Positions 42,076 to 50,135 of a DNA stretch of 64,000 nucleotides are shown here, piece by piece. How positions within the stretch are numbered: position 1 is the stretch's first letter; each line of letters starts with the position of its first letter. Origin of the DNA: Leptospirales bacterium (lineage in GTDB: Bacteria > Spirochaetota > Leptospiria > Leptospirales > Leptonemataceae); contig JAIBBM010000004.1 in NCBI GenBank assembly GCA_019694685.1, forward strand, positions 1 to 64,000, read 5' to 3'. A model generated the notes under the pieces. It was not told the DNA's origin. It saw only the letters and a list, made by a program, of their open reading frames with translations, and searched no databases. The position numbers and the translations under genes are program-made.

Positions 42076-42968
42076 TTCTTGAGAAGTGATCCAAGCGCGG
42101 CTTTGAGATCTGGAAATTTGAAACTAAATCCTGCGTCTTGTATTCTGTCTGCCGATACGCGAATGCTGTCCGTTAAGAGGACAGACATTTCTCCGAGCAT
42201 TCCCTTCAGTAAGAAAGAGGGCACAGCAGGCAGAAAATAAGGCTTCGAAAGAGTGGCCGCGATTTCGCGCATGAAATCGTCATTGATGACCGGGTGAGGA
42301 GCCACCGCATTGTATGTGCCGGATAGATCTTCGCGCAAAGCTCCTTCCATGGAGCGATCTATGCTGCAACAGATCATTTTGACCATGTCTTCTATATGGA
42401 TCCAGGAAATGTATTGTCTGCCGGATCCAAAGGGCGATCCAGCGAACATCTTCACGGGCAGTACCATTTGCGGTAAGGCTCCGCCTAACATTGACAAGAC
42501 GACTCCGATTCGAAGAATCACTTTGCGTGAAGCGGGGATGTCCGCGAGCCTTTCTTCCCAGATTCGAGTTGTATCGCACAGAAACCCACTCCCCGGGCCG
42601 TCCGTTTCCATGCAAACATGCTTTCCTCTGTCTCCATAGTAGCCAATGGCCGAAGCGCAAATCACAACAGGTTTTAAGCCGGTTGAGGAAATGGCTTCCG
42701 CCAGGAGATCGGTGCTTCTGCTGCGGCTCTCTATGATCTGTCTTTTCTTTTCCGCCGTCCACCTTCCGGAGATCGTTTCTCCTGCAAGATGAACCACAGC
42801 ATCTGCTTGTTCAAAAACCGATTTGTCTATGTAAGCATGCACTGGATCCCATCTGAATCTGGCGCTTGCGTTTCGAGATAGAATGCGAACCTCGTGCCCG
42901 CCGCTTTCCAGCGTTCGGGCCGTTGCCTTACCCAGGAGCCCTGTTCCGCCGGTGATGACGATGACCAT
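42072..42968 (-). CDS. TIGR01777-family (YfcH-like) NAD-dependent epimerase
   Basis: 298 residues. VITGGTGLLGKATARTLE (nucleotide site), AVVHLAGETISGRWTAEKKR, then CASAIGYYGDRG and WEERLADI, all marks of the TIGR01777 family (YfcH, also called SulA-like). Reaction not established. It is the first gene of an operon with phr and is divergent from the FMN glutamate-synthase-like gene 17 bp away, so both promoters share or overlap. Confidence 0.88.
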   Translation of the reverse strand: MVIVITGGTGLLGKATARTLESGGHEVRILSRNASARFRWDPVHAYIDKSVFEQADAVVHLAGETISGRWTAEKKRQIIESRSRSTDLLAEAISSTGLKPVVICASAIGYYGDRGKHVCMETDGPGSGFLCDTTRIWEERLADIPASRKVILRIGVVLSMLGGALPQMVLPVKMFAGSPFGSGRQYISWIHIEDMVKMICCSIDRSMEGALREDLSGTYNAVAPHPVINDDFMREIAATLSKPYFLPAVPSFLLKGMLGEMSVLLTDSIRVSADRIQDAGFSFKFPDLKAALGSLLKK

Positions 42969-42985
42969 GCCCGCAAGGATCCGGG

Positions 42986-44704
42986 ATGAGCGCGCGAGGC
43001 AAAGTGTTTTTGCAAAATCTATTGCGGGTCCGTCGTCATTCTTCAGGCTGGGGCATGCCGTACACCATGTCGAAGATCGGAACCCAGCTTCTGCGCGCGT
43101 ATGAGGCCAATGGGAAAGATCGTTCTCTTACCATGCCTGCATTTCGTCCGGTGCTTGAAAGACCAGTCACAATCCTTTCTGTCCTGGGTTTGGTTTTGGC
43201 TGTTCCACTTTACTGGGTAGCTCCGTGGGCTTCTGCCACTGCAGCCGCACTTTCTGTGGTGTTGTTTGGAATTCGGGAAGTCTTCATTCAAGACGATCAT
43301 GCGATTGTTCGCATTTACGGACCCATGGGAAGATTTCGATATATTTTCGAAAATCTCATTCGCGACAAATACTTACAATACTTTAATGAAACGAACACAG
43401 ATGGAAGACCCATTCCGCGCATCGTGCGGGATTACATTTATCAGAAAGCTCACCACGTCAAAGCTCTATCCAGTTTCGGAACGGAACTCGATATCTTTGA
43501 CACTGAACTTTCTACCGGTTGTAGAATCCTTCACAGAAATTTTCCAGCGCATGTAGACGGGGTTTCCTATCAAATGTCCATTGGTGATGGGCGCCCGGGT
43601 GTCAGACCATTTGTGGTGAAGAATGCCATCAACATATCGGCGATGAGCTATGGAGCCATAAACAATCGTGCGGCCGAAGCTCTGAGCCTCGGTGCTAAAG
43701 ACGTGGCGTATGTGAACACGGGAGAAGGTGGATATGGCCCGCACGGAGCGGCCGGAAACGATGTGGTGTTTCAGATTGGTACCGGGAAATTCGGCGTGGG
43801 AGAAGAGGCTGTTCTTCCGGATGGAACAGCCACTCGCAAGCTCAACAAGGGACTCCTTCAAGAACTAGTGCGAAATCATCCGAACATCCGGATGATTCAA
43901 ATCAAGATTTCGCAGGGCGCGAAACCTGGAATTGGAGGACATCTCCCTGCAGACAAAGTAACACCTGAAATTGCGGACGTCAGGCGAGTGACGCCGTATA
44001 AGACTGTGATCAGCCCGCCGCAGCATGCGGAGCTTCGAGCATCGAGTCCGAAGGAAGCAGTCTCCAAACTCATTGAATTCATCGAAGAGATTCGCAAGCT
44101 CACAGAGCTTCCAGTCGGAATCAAGCTGTGCGTGGGGAGACTCGACGAGCTGGATTTGCTTGTACTGGCCATGAAGAAAACTGGGAAAGGGCCCGATGCA
44201 ATTCAGGTAGATGGTGCAGATGGCGGAACAGGTGCTGCACCCAATTTATTTGTAAATTACGTAGGATACGGAAGTTCCATTGAAACACTCCAGTATCTGG
44301 ATAAGCTTCTTAAAAAGCACAGAATCAGGGATCGCGTTCGCCTGAGTTCGTCCGGGCGTATCTTCACTCCAGCTCACGCAGCCTATGCGTTTGCAAGCGG
44401 TGCGGATACATGCGAAACTGCGCGCGCTGCCATGCTTTCGATTGGTTGCATCCAGGCGCAGCAGTGTCACACAAACAAATGTCCTACAGGCATTACAACC
44501 AACAGTGCCTGGAGGATGAGGGGAATTCATATTCCAGAAAAATCAACGCGCGTGCATCATTTCTTGAAAGGCTTTCACGAAGACATGCTCGAGCTGACAC
44601 GCGTCATGGGTCATTCAGATCCGCGTGATATTAAACTGGATGACCTTCGCGTGATGTCGCGGGGTGGAGCGTTCTCGGCGTTCTTTAGCGACAGTCATGT
44701 TTAA
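42986..44704 (+). CDS. FMN-binding glutamate synthase-like membrane protein
   Basis: 572 residues. Two hydrophobic helices (PVTILSVLGLVLAVPLYWV, ATAAALSVVLFGIREVFI) precede a large GltB central-type domain: NISAMSYGAINNRAAEAL, VNTGEGGYGPHG, IQIKISQGAKPGIGGHLPAD, DGADGGTGAAP, IGCIQAQQCHTNKCPTGI. The last has the Cys pattern of the 3Fe-4S ligands. It lacks the glutaminase part of true glutamate synthase; the reaction of this short type is unsure. ATG 42986 follows AAGGA. The stop overlaps the following kinase gene by 8 bases. Confidence 0.88.
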   Translation: MSARGKVFLQNLLRVRRHSSGWGMPYTMSKIGTQLLRAYEANGKDRSLTMPAFRPVLERPVTILSVLGLVLAVPLYWVAPWASATAAALSVVLFGIREVFIQDDHAIVRIYGPMGRFRYIFENLIRDKYLQYFNETNTDGRPIPRIVRDYIYQKAHHVKALSSFGTELDIFDTELSTGCRILHRNFPAHVDGVSYQMSIGDGRPGVRPFVVKNAINISAMSYGAINNRAAEALSLGAKDVAYVNTGEGGYGPHGAAGNDVVFQIGTGKFGVGEEAVLPDGTATRKLNKGLLQELVRNHPNIRMIQIKISQGAKPGIGGHLPADKVTPEIADVRRVTPYKTVISPPQHAELRASSPKEAVSKLIEFIEEIRKLTELPVGIKLCVGRLDELDLLVLAMKKTGKGPDAIQVDGADGGTGAAPNLFVNYVGYGSSIETLQYLDKLLKKHRIRDRVRLSSSGRIFTPAHAAYAFASGADTCETARAAMLSIGCIQAQQCHTNKCPTGITTNSAWRMRGIHIPEKSTRVHHFLKGFHEDMLELTRVMGHSDPRDIKLDDLRVMSRGGAFSAFFSDSHV

Positions 44705-45713
44705 TCGGGTCATTCGCATTGCGGGCTGGCTTGGAATCAATACCGTTCTTGGCACCATGAACGGTCTTTTGATTTCTTTTTACTCACCGGAGCCTTTCGC
44801 GCGCGTTTTTCTCACGGCTCAAATCATGACGCATGTGCTCTGCCTGCTCATAGAGTTTGCGATGTTTACGGCCGGGATTCAGCTTTATAGAATCGGAACG
44901 CATAAGACACAACCTGTTCGCTACTTTACGGCAGCGCTCTGTATCACTGCGATCTCCGCTGTGTGCGGTGTGCTTGCCGGCGGAAGAATTCAGCAGGAGC
45001 TACTTGGCTTTAATCCTTATGAGAACAGTCGCTTCTATAATGTGATCTTTGGATCCATCATCTTTGCCATTGGCCTTGCGAGCATTGACCGTTTCTTTCG
45101 CTATCTGAGAGAGACCAGGCTTCTTGCAGAGAGATCGTTGCAGGAAGCGCGTCTGGCAGTACTCCAGGAAAGAATGCGACCGCATTTTTTGTTTAATACA
45201 CTGAACAGCATTCATGCGATGCTTCCAGATCATGCGGACCGAGCGGATGCAGCCATCCTGATGCTCGCGGACAGCTATCGCTTCTTGCTCGGGCCGGCGG
45301 AAAAGCCGCTCGTGAGTTTTATGGAAGAATGGGAGTTCTGCAAAAACTACGTAGAACTTATGAAGGTAAGATTTGGAGAAAGGTTGAGTGTTTGGATGGA
45401 GCACAGGGGCGATTTTTCGCGCGTCTTGATACCACCTTTATCCATCCAACCAGTCATCGAAAATGCATTTCGCCACGGAGTGCAGAAGATACCTGGAAAC
45501 GCGATCGTGCAAATTTCTGCTGAATGCGCCGGGTCATCCGTGCGAATTGAAGTCAAAGACAATGGACCGGGTCTTCCCTCAGATTTTGAATCCAGGAGCA
45601 TTGACAATATTCGCTCTCGGTTACGCTTTCATTTCCCGGGCGCGGATCTGGAAGTTTCAAATCTGGGTGAGAGTGGTGTATCGAGCAGGATAACGCTCAC
45701 GGGGGCTGCGTAA
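44697..45713 (+). CDS. LytS-type sensor histidine kinase
   Basis: 338 residues. Four membrane helices in residues 1-130 (IAGWLGINTVLGTMNGLLIS, LTAQIMTHVLCLLIEFAM, FTAALCITAISAVCGVLAG, IIFAIGLASIDRFF), then a His_kinase domain with ERMRPHFLFNTLNSIHAML (phospho-acceptor His) and ATPase N-box LSIQPVIENAFRHGV and G-box DNGPGLP. It senses an unknown signal in the membrane and hands phosphate to the LytTR regulator, whose ATG overlaps the stop (TAATG). Confidence 0.9.
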   Translation: MFNRVIRIAGWLGINTVLGTMNGLLISFYSPEPFARVFLTAQIMTHVLCLLIEFAMFTAGIQLYRIGTHKTQPVRYFTAALCITAISAVCGVLAGGRIQQELLGFNPYENSRFYNVIFGSIIFAIGLASIDRFFRYLRETRLLAERSLQEARLAVLQERMRPHFLFNTLNSIHAMLPDHADRADAAILMLADSYRFLLGPAEKPLVSFMEEWEFCKNYVELMKVRFGERLSVWMEHRGDFSRVLIPPLSIQPVIENAFRHGVQKIPGNAIVQISAECAGSSVRIEVKDNGPGLPSDFESRSIDNIRSRLRFHFPGADLEVSNLGESGVSSRITLTGAA

Positions 45714-46411
45714 TGCCTTTGCGATGTTATGTGATCGAGGACGAACCACCCGCACGTGAAATTCTGTTTCGCTTTATTGAGGCGAGAAAAGATCTCTCTC
45801 TGGCAGGATGGGCGGGAGATGCTCGCAGCGCTCTGAACTATCTGAAAGTGAACCCTGCGGATCTAGTCTTCCTGGATGTGCAATTGCCAGGTATGTCCGG
45901 GTTTGAAATGCTTGAAGAGCTTCGCCCCAGTCCTGCCGTCATATTTACTACTGCCGGCCAGGCGCACGCAGTTCCCGCATTTGATCACGGGGCCGTTGAT
46001 TTTCTATTGAAGCCTTTTTCTATGGAGCGATTTGACATTGCAGTCAATCGGGTCGTGCAGAAACGGACCACGAATCCATCGAGCGGTGGACTGGCTGTCA
46101 CAGAAGGAGAAAATCACTATCTGATTCCTTTTGGAGAAATCATTTATTTATCTTCGCGTGGAAAGGCAACTGCGGTTCACACAACGGATCGCGATTTTGA
46201 ATCACAGAGAATCTTGAAGGACATCGAGTCGCGTCTGCCCGAAAGCTTTTTACGAATTCATAAGCAGTACATATTGAATCTGGATTTTCTGGCGCACCTG
46301 AAATACAGAGTTGGCGGTGGATATACGGCCACTCTGCGTGATTCAGACGAAACAAGCGTTCCAGTTGGTCGCGGATTCGCTGGCGCCCTGCGCGCCAGGT
46401 GGTCCGGCTAG
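45713..46411 (+). CDS. LytTR-family response regulator
   Basis: 232 residues. REC (1-120): CYVIEDEPPAREILFRFIEA, LVFLDVQLPGMSGFEML with the phospho-acceptor Asp, VIFTTAGQ, VDFLLKPF. LytTR DNA-binding domain (130-228): LIPFGEIIYLSSRGKATAVH, LPESFLRIHKQYILNLDFL. It pairs with the upstream LytS-type kinase. The stop is adjacent to the convergent sigma-54 activator gene (46412). Confidence 0.92.
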   Translation: MPLRCYVIEDEPPAREILFRFIEARKDLSLAGWAGDARSALNYLKVNPADLVFLDVQLPGMSGFEMLEELRPSPAVIFTTAGQAHAVPAFDHGAVDFLLKPFSMERFDIAVNRVVQKRTTNPSSGGLAVTEGENHYLIPFGEIIYLSSRGKATAVHTTDRDFESQRILKDIESRLPESFLRIHKQYILNLDFLAHLKYRVGGGYTATLRDSDETSVPVGRGFAGALRARWSG

Positions 46412-49312
46412 CTACATTCCAAGTTCTTTCAGACGATTGTAGAAAGTGGCGCGCTTGAGACCCAGGATTTTGGCCGCTTCAACCTTGTTTCCTTTCGTTT
46501 TCGCAAGTGCACTTTCAATGATTCTCCTTGCGTGTTCATTCAGAATTTCTTCGAGAGGGCGGCCATCCCACTGGTTGCCCGGTGAAGGTTTTTGGATTTC
46601 AGCCGGCGATTCCGATCTCATTTTTCGGGCATCGAGCAATTGCACAGGGAGATCTTCTCTTCGAATGATGTCCGTGGTGCTATTCACAATCGCCTGGATG
46701 ACTGCGTTTTCAAGTTCGCGCACGTTTCCTGGCCAGTCAAACCGGCACAGAGCATCCATGGCTCCATCGCCCAGTTTCCTGGCAGGGTAGCCCATCTCGG
46801 CACAGTACTTCTCCGTAAAGAATTGAGCCAGAGCAGGAATGTCTGCTCTTCGTTCGCGCAAGGGCGGGATGCGAATCTGAAAGACATTGATTCTATAGTA
46901 GAGATCAGATCGGAACGTTCCCTTTGCCTGCATCTCTTCCAGGTTTCGATTGGTTGCGAAAATGAATCTGCAATCCGTCTTAATTTCTTTTGTTCCGCCC
47001 ACCCTTTGAAAGACGCGCTCCTGAATGAGTCGGAGCATTTTGGGCTGCATTTCGAGCGGCATTTCGCCGATTTCATCGAAGAAGATGGTTCCCCCGGCAG
47101 CCTGCTCAATCTTTCCAGGTCTGTCTGTTTTTGCGTCCGTGAACGCACCCTTCACGTGTCCGAATACTTCTGACTCCCAGAGGTTCCCGGGAATGGCCGC
47201 GCAGTTAACCGCGACGAAAGGAGATTCTGGCATGGACGCATCATGAATGAGATTGGCTACCATCTCTTTTCCTGTTCCAGTTTCTCCAAGAATCAGCATG
47301 GGCTGATTTTTCCCCGCGAGATTTCGCGTGCGATCGACCAGATCGTTCATTGACTTGCTCAGGTAGACGAATGTCTTTTCAGACATCTTGTGTTCGCGCG
47401 CGTTGTGCATATCCACAATGTATTCCGAAAGTTGTTGTACGCTTTCTTCTGCTTTTCCTTTCAAAAGAGAGAGTTCATCATATAGCATCGCGTTGCGAAC
47501 TGCAAGAGCCGCTGAAAAACGAAATGCCTCAAGAAGATTCTTGTCCGAATATCGCATTTGCGAATCGGCAGACGCGCCCCCTACCATGTATCCCAGAAGT
47601 TCTGACTTGAAAGTGAGTGGAATGACTGTGCGAAAGCCATCCTGAGTCAGTCGTTTGAGAAAGGCACGGATCTTATTTGCGTTTTCGGAGTAGGTGCGTA
47701 TCATGCCGTCTGGATCTTTGAAAGGAATTCCGCTCTGATCCTGAAGGTCAGCGATGGCGGTAATTTCTCTGAAGAAATCTTCAGGTGGTTTGAATCTGCG
47801 AATGACGTGAAACGCTCTGGGAACAAAATCTGCGACATACGCGGGCACCTCTCCAATCCCGCGTGAAACATATCTGTCCATTCTGTCTAGAAGCGTGATG
47901 AATCCCCGATCGAAATGCAACAGGTGTGCCAGTGTTTCGAGTATTTTTTCCGCAAGTGATTCTACGGTTCGTCCTGGTTCTTCAATGGCCAGAGCCAGAA
48001 AATCCTTCTGCAAGTTTTCCATCTGGCGAAGATGTTGCAGAAGTTCTTCTTCTGCTTCGCGCGTCATTCGTTCCTGATCGAGAGCTCTTTGCTGTGCCTG
48101 GTATTTCTCCTGGCGGATTGTGTTAAAACGATCACTTAAAGCGAGTGCAAGTAGAATTGCCTCGATTGCCAGGCTGGATTGTGCGCTATACTCTGTGTAA
48201 GGATTGCTTGGAAGCCATCCCCAGCTCTTGATATTGTAAATGAACGCTCCGAGCGCCACTACAGTCCATCCGAGCAAATAGTATCGCGCTGGCGCGAATG
48301 ATTCCCTCCAGCTGTAAGCTCCGGCTGCAATTACACAGAATAGTCCCGCGAGGCCGTGGATCGTAAGAATTGTTACGGCTGCGCGATAGGGCATGAATAG
48401 AGATCCAATCGCCATCAGGAGGGAAACAACGAGAAGTGCCGTTGTGACTCTGTGAATTTCAGGCGTGCGAAGGCGCGTATTCAAAAAATGTCTGCAGAAA
48501 AGAAGCATCCAGAAGATGCCAAGACTTGCGAAGAAAGGTATGGAACCCAGGCTCCACCATGACGCAGACAACGGTAGATACTTACGCGCAAGACCGTTGA
48601 CTGCGAACTGAAGCATGCCGTGAATGCAGAAGAGTGCGAGAGAATAATAGAGGTAAGCGCGTTCGCGAAGCGCAATGAACAGAGTCAGATTGTACAGGAT
48701 CATCACCGCGATTAGGCCATAGTAAATTCCAAGTGCGAACTGAGTGTCCTGGTCTTCGCGCGCAAACGCGTCTGGTCGAAATAGAGTGAGGGGCAGAGCA
48801 ATCGACCCTTTGCTTTTTACTCGCAGGTAGAGATCTACGGTTTCGTGCGGGCGAACATGCACCGGGAAAATGTAAACTCTATGTTTGATGCTCTTGCTTT
48901 CTGTGATGGTTCGGCTGGATGCTCCTTCGTCTACAAAGAAGAGTCTGGCCTCATCCAGGAGCGGGTTGGCCAGTTCGAGAAGGACTTCCTTTTGAAAGGG
49001 AAGGGGGTTGGTGATTCTGCAGCGGACCCAGAATGTAGCGGAGCTGTATCCGAAGTTGGGGACCCTGTCCCAGCCATATCCATAGAAGCTGCTGGTATAA
49101 TTCCCGGATGTGATCTGGTCTATGGTGAGCTTCCCTTCCAGGTCCGTTAGTATTTCGAGGTTTGGCCCGAGTCTATACACTCCCCGTCCTGCCTCGAGCA
49201 GGACTGGATCAGCGGCCATGGCAGGACTCCAGGATACCGCAAACAGGAGAAGAGAGAGAGTTCGGGCTTTGTATTTCATGTCAGATTTGTAGATTTCTAA
49301 TTTTTTATACAT
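46412..49312 (-). CDS. Membrane-bound sigma-54 activator: 7TM-DISM, GAF, AAA+, Fis HTH
   Basis: 966 residues. Signal peptide (about 12-33); periplasmic 7TMR-DISM extracellular domain (40-185); seven helices (192-395); coiled coil (398-440); GAF (445-615); sigma-54 AAA+ domain with Walker A GETGTGKE (676-683), L1 loop GAFTDA (722-727, in place of GAFTGA), Walker B IFFDEIGE (743-750), and a Fis-type HTH ([19 protein letters not shown], to the C-terminus). It has no kinase or receiver domain, so it should sense an external signal and drive sigma-54 promoters itself. A perfect such promoter lies 205 bp from its start on the opposite strand. ATG 49312 is used; an ATG at 49279 (residue 12) is an alternative. 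Confidence 0.9.
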   Translation of the reverse strand: MYKKLEIYKSDMKYKARTLSLLLFAVSWSPAMAADPVLLEAGRGVYRLGPNLEILTDLEGKLTIDQITSGNYTSSFYGYGWDRVPNFGYSSATFWVRCRITNPLPFQKEVLLELANPLLDEARLFFVDEGASSRTITESKSIKHRVYIFPVHVRPHETVDLYLRVKSKGSIALPLTLFRPDAFAREDQDTQFALGIYYGLIAVMILYNLTLFIALRERAYLYYSLALFCIHGMLQFAVNGLARKYLPLSASWWSLGSIPFFASLGIFWMLLFCRHFLNTRLRTPEIHRVTTALLVVSLLMAIGSLFMPYRAAVTILTIHGLAGLFCVIAAGAYSWRESFAPARYYLLGWTVVALGAFIYNIKSWGWLPSNPYTEYSAQSSLAIEAILLALALSDRFNTIRQEKYQAQQRALDQERMTREAEEELLQHLRQMENLQKDFLALAIEEPGRTVESLAEKILETLAHLLHFDRGFITLLDRMDRYVSRGIGEVPAYVADFVPRAFHVIRRFKPPEDFFREITAIADLQDQSGIPFKDPDGMIRTYSENANKIRAFLKRLTQDGFRTVIPLTFKSELLGYMVGGASADSQMRYSDKNLLEAFRFSAALAVRNAMLYDELSLLKGKAEESVQQLSEYIVDMHNAREHKMSEKTFVYLSKSMNDLVDRTRNLAGKNQPMLILGETGTGKEMVANLIHDASMPESPFVAVNCAAIPGNLWESEVFGHVKGAFTDAKTDRPGKIEQAAGGTIFFDEIGEMPLEMQPKMLRLIQERVFQRVGGTKEIKTDCRFIFATNRNLEEMQAKGTFRSDLYYRINVFQIRIPPLRERRADIPALAQFFTEKYCAEMGYPARKLGDGAMDALCRFDWPGNVRELENAVIQAIVNSTTDIIRREDLPVQLLDARKMRSESPAEIQKPSPGNQWDGRPLEEILNEHARRIIESALAKTKGNKVEAAKILGLKRATFYNRLKELGM

Positions 49313-49324
49313 CTAGAATTCTAG
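49313..49324. promoter_or_regulatory. 12-bp perfect palindrome at activator start
   Basis: CTAGAATTCTAG touches the ATG at 49312, about 190 bases upstream of the -24 element. It may be a binding site of the Fis-type HTH for autoregulation or as a distal enhancer half. Only its symmetry and position support it. Confidence 0.3.
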
Positions 49325-49409
49325 ACGGCAGGCTCTATTCCAGCTTTTGGACAGGCATTGGCTAGCATTTTCTTGGAGGGAGAGGGAGGTTCTCGCTCTT
49401 TTTCGTCGT

Positions 49410-49422
49410 TCTTGGGCCAAGA
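49410..49422. promoter_or_regulatory. Candidate upstream activating sequence
   Basis: TCTTGG-G-CCAAGA is a perfect 6-1-6 dyad, 95 bases before the -24 element and about 120 bases before the predicted transcription start. NtrC-type activators usually bind dyads at 80-150 bases upstream. It is the most symmetric site between the activator gene and the promoter. Confidence 0.45.
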
Positions 49423-49516
49423 GCAAACAGGTTTCTTCTATATTATCTTCTGAAATGTGACGATTCAGTGCTGATTACTACAAAAAAAGAGGCGTTCATG
49501 CAGGGTGTGCTCTGCC

Positions 49517-49532
49517 TGGCACGCTGGTTGCA
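49517..49532 (+). promoter_or_regulatory. Perfect sigma-54 (-24/-12) promoter
   Basis: TGGCACG (49517-49523), four bases, then TTGCA (49528-49532): an exact match to the TGGCACG-N4-TTGCA consensus, with the GG and GC pairs at the correct spacing. It predicts a transcription start near 49543 on the plus strand, in a region without a convincing gene and next to a sigma-54 activator gene. Confidence 0.88.
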
Positions 49533-49542
49533 ATAGAGGGTC

Positions 49543-49974
49543 TGTCAACGAAGAGTCATCGGGCACCTGCTTGAGGGGGAAAGAGATGGATCGTCATCTT
49601 TGTTCATCGCAATCCTCTCTTCCACAGCAGAGATCGCCGGGGGCGGTGGTTCTTCAGCCAGGGCAATGAAGGGCTGACAGTTGCCTGGAACATTCGGTCA
49701 GGGGGAGCTCGGGGGAGCGCCGGATGGTCTGGGACAACGAAAAGCGCCGGCGCTCAGGGGGCAGCTGATTGGATTCGAAAGGATCCGGGGGAGTCAGCTG
49801 AGAGCGCGCACTGTTTTGGATGACAGGGAACCACCGGATGAATGCCTTCTGGCATTCGGGGGCCGGTAGCGCCATCATACTGTGAGTGGATCGTGCATGG
49901 ACCATCATGCGGTCTACAGTGAAAGCGGGGGAGTGAGATCGGGGGTGGCGGACGAGAGTCCGCCTTTCTTTTTT
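49543..49974 (+). ncRNA. Candidate sigma-54-dependent structured RNA, about 430 nt
   Basis: The limits are the predicted sigma-54 start and the end of the terminator T-run. Helices seen directly: AGATG/CATCT (49584-49599); GAGCGCCGG/CCGGCGCTC, 9 bp (49715-49723 with 49747-49755); CAGCTGA/TCAGCTG (49762-49768 with 49794-49800) enclosing GGATTC-GAAA-GGATCC with a GNRA loop (49771-49786); ACCGG/CCGGT (49833-49837 with 49863-49867) enclosing GAATGCC-TTCT-GGCATTC (49840-49857); GTGGATC/GGTCTAC with wobble pairs (49886-49892 with 49911-49917) enclosing GCATG/CATGC (49895-49910). Nine GGGGG runs lie between or inside these, several as 3-prime bulges. No conserved core of RNase P RNA, tmRNA, SRP RNA or 6S RNA was found. 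Short ORFs on both strands look like chance. Its role is unknown. Confidence 0.65.
49947..49974 (+). terminator. Intrinsic terminator of the structured RNA
   Basis: GGCGGAC / GTCCGCC, a perfect 7-bp GC-rich stem with GAGA loop (49947-49964), is followed by TTTCTTTTTT. It has the same build as the terminator after the FcpA-like gene and fixes the plus strand as the transcribed one. No protein gene precedes it on that strand for over 3 kb. Confidence 0.93.
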
Positions 49975-50135
49975 GTCCGCCCGCTTTGCCTGCGATCCCA
50001 GACGAGCCGTTGATTCCGTCTAACGAGCTGTTTGTTCCATTGGATGCACTTCCTCATCGTTTTAGATTGCAGGACACCGCGCTGAGCTCTGGCTATGTGC
50101 AGAGGTGTAAATTGAAAAATCCAAAAACGAAACGC
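49975..50135. other. Intergenic leader of the FecR gene
   Basis: About 160 bases between the terminator and the FecR start. An open frame runs through it in phase with FecR from a TTG at 49986, but the encoded 50 residues precede a normal signal peptide and look non-coding. No strong promoter, ribosome site or repeat is evident. Confidence 0.4.

Noticed and set aside
49439..49444. TATATT as a sigma-70 -10 element for the RNA
   Set aside because: The nearest -35-like TTGGGC is 21 bases away, too far; the perfect sigma-54 promoter downstream is the better explanation.
49654..49908. Open frames on both strands inside the structured-RNA region (62 to 84 residues)
   Set aside because: No ribosome site, no similarity, no domain; the palindromic helices and G-runs explain the bases better. 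In such GC-rich sequence stop codons are scarce by chance.
49440..49975. RNase P RNA, tmRNA, SRP RNA, 6S RNA or group II intron as identity of the RNA
   Set aside because: None of their conserved cores (for example GAGGAAAGTC, a tRNA-like CCA end, the SRP apical loop, or domain V) was found on either strand. A covariance search should still be run.
49986..50135. 50-codon extension of the FecR gene
   Set aside because: A standard signal peptide begins at 50136; the upstream residues are of no recognisable type and follow directly on the terminator.
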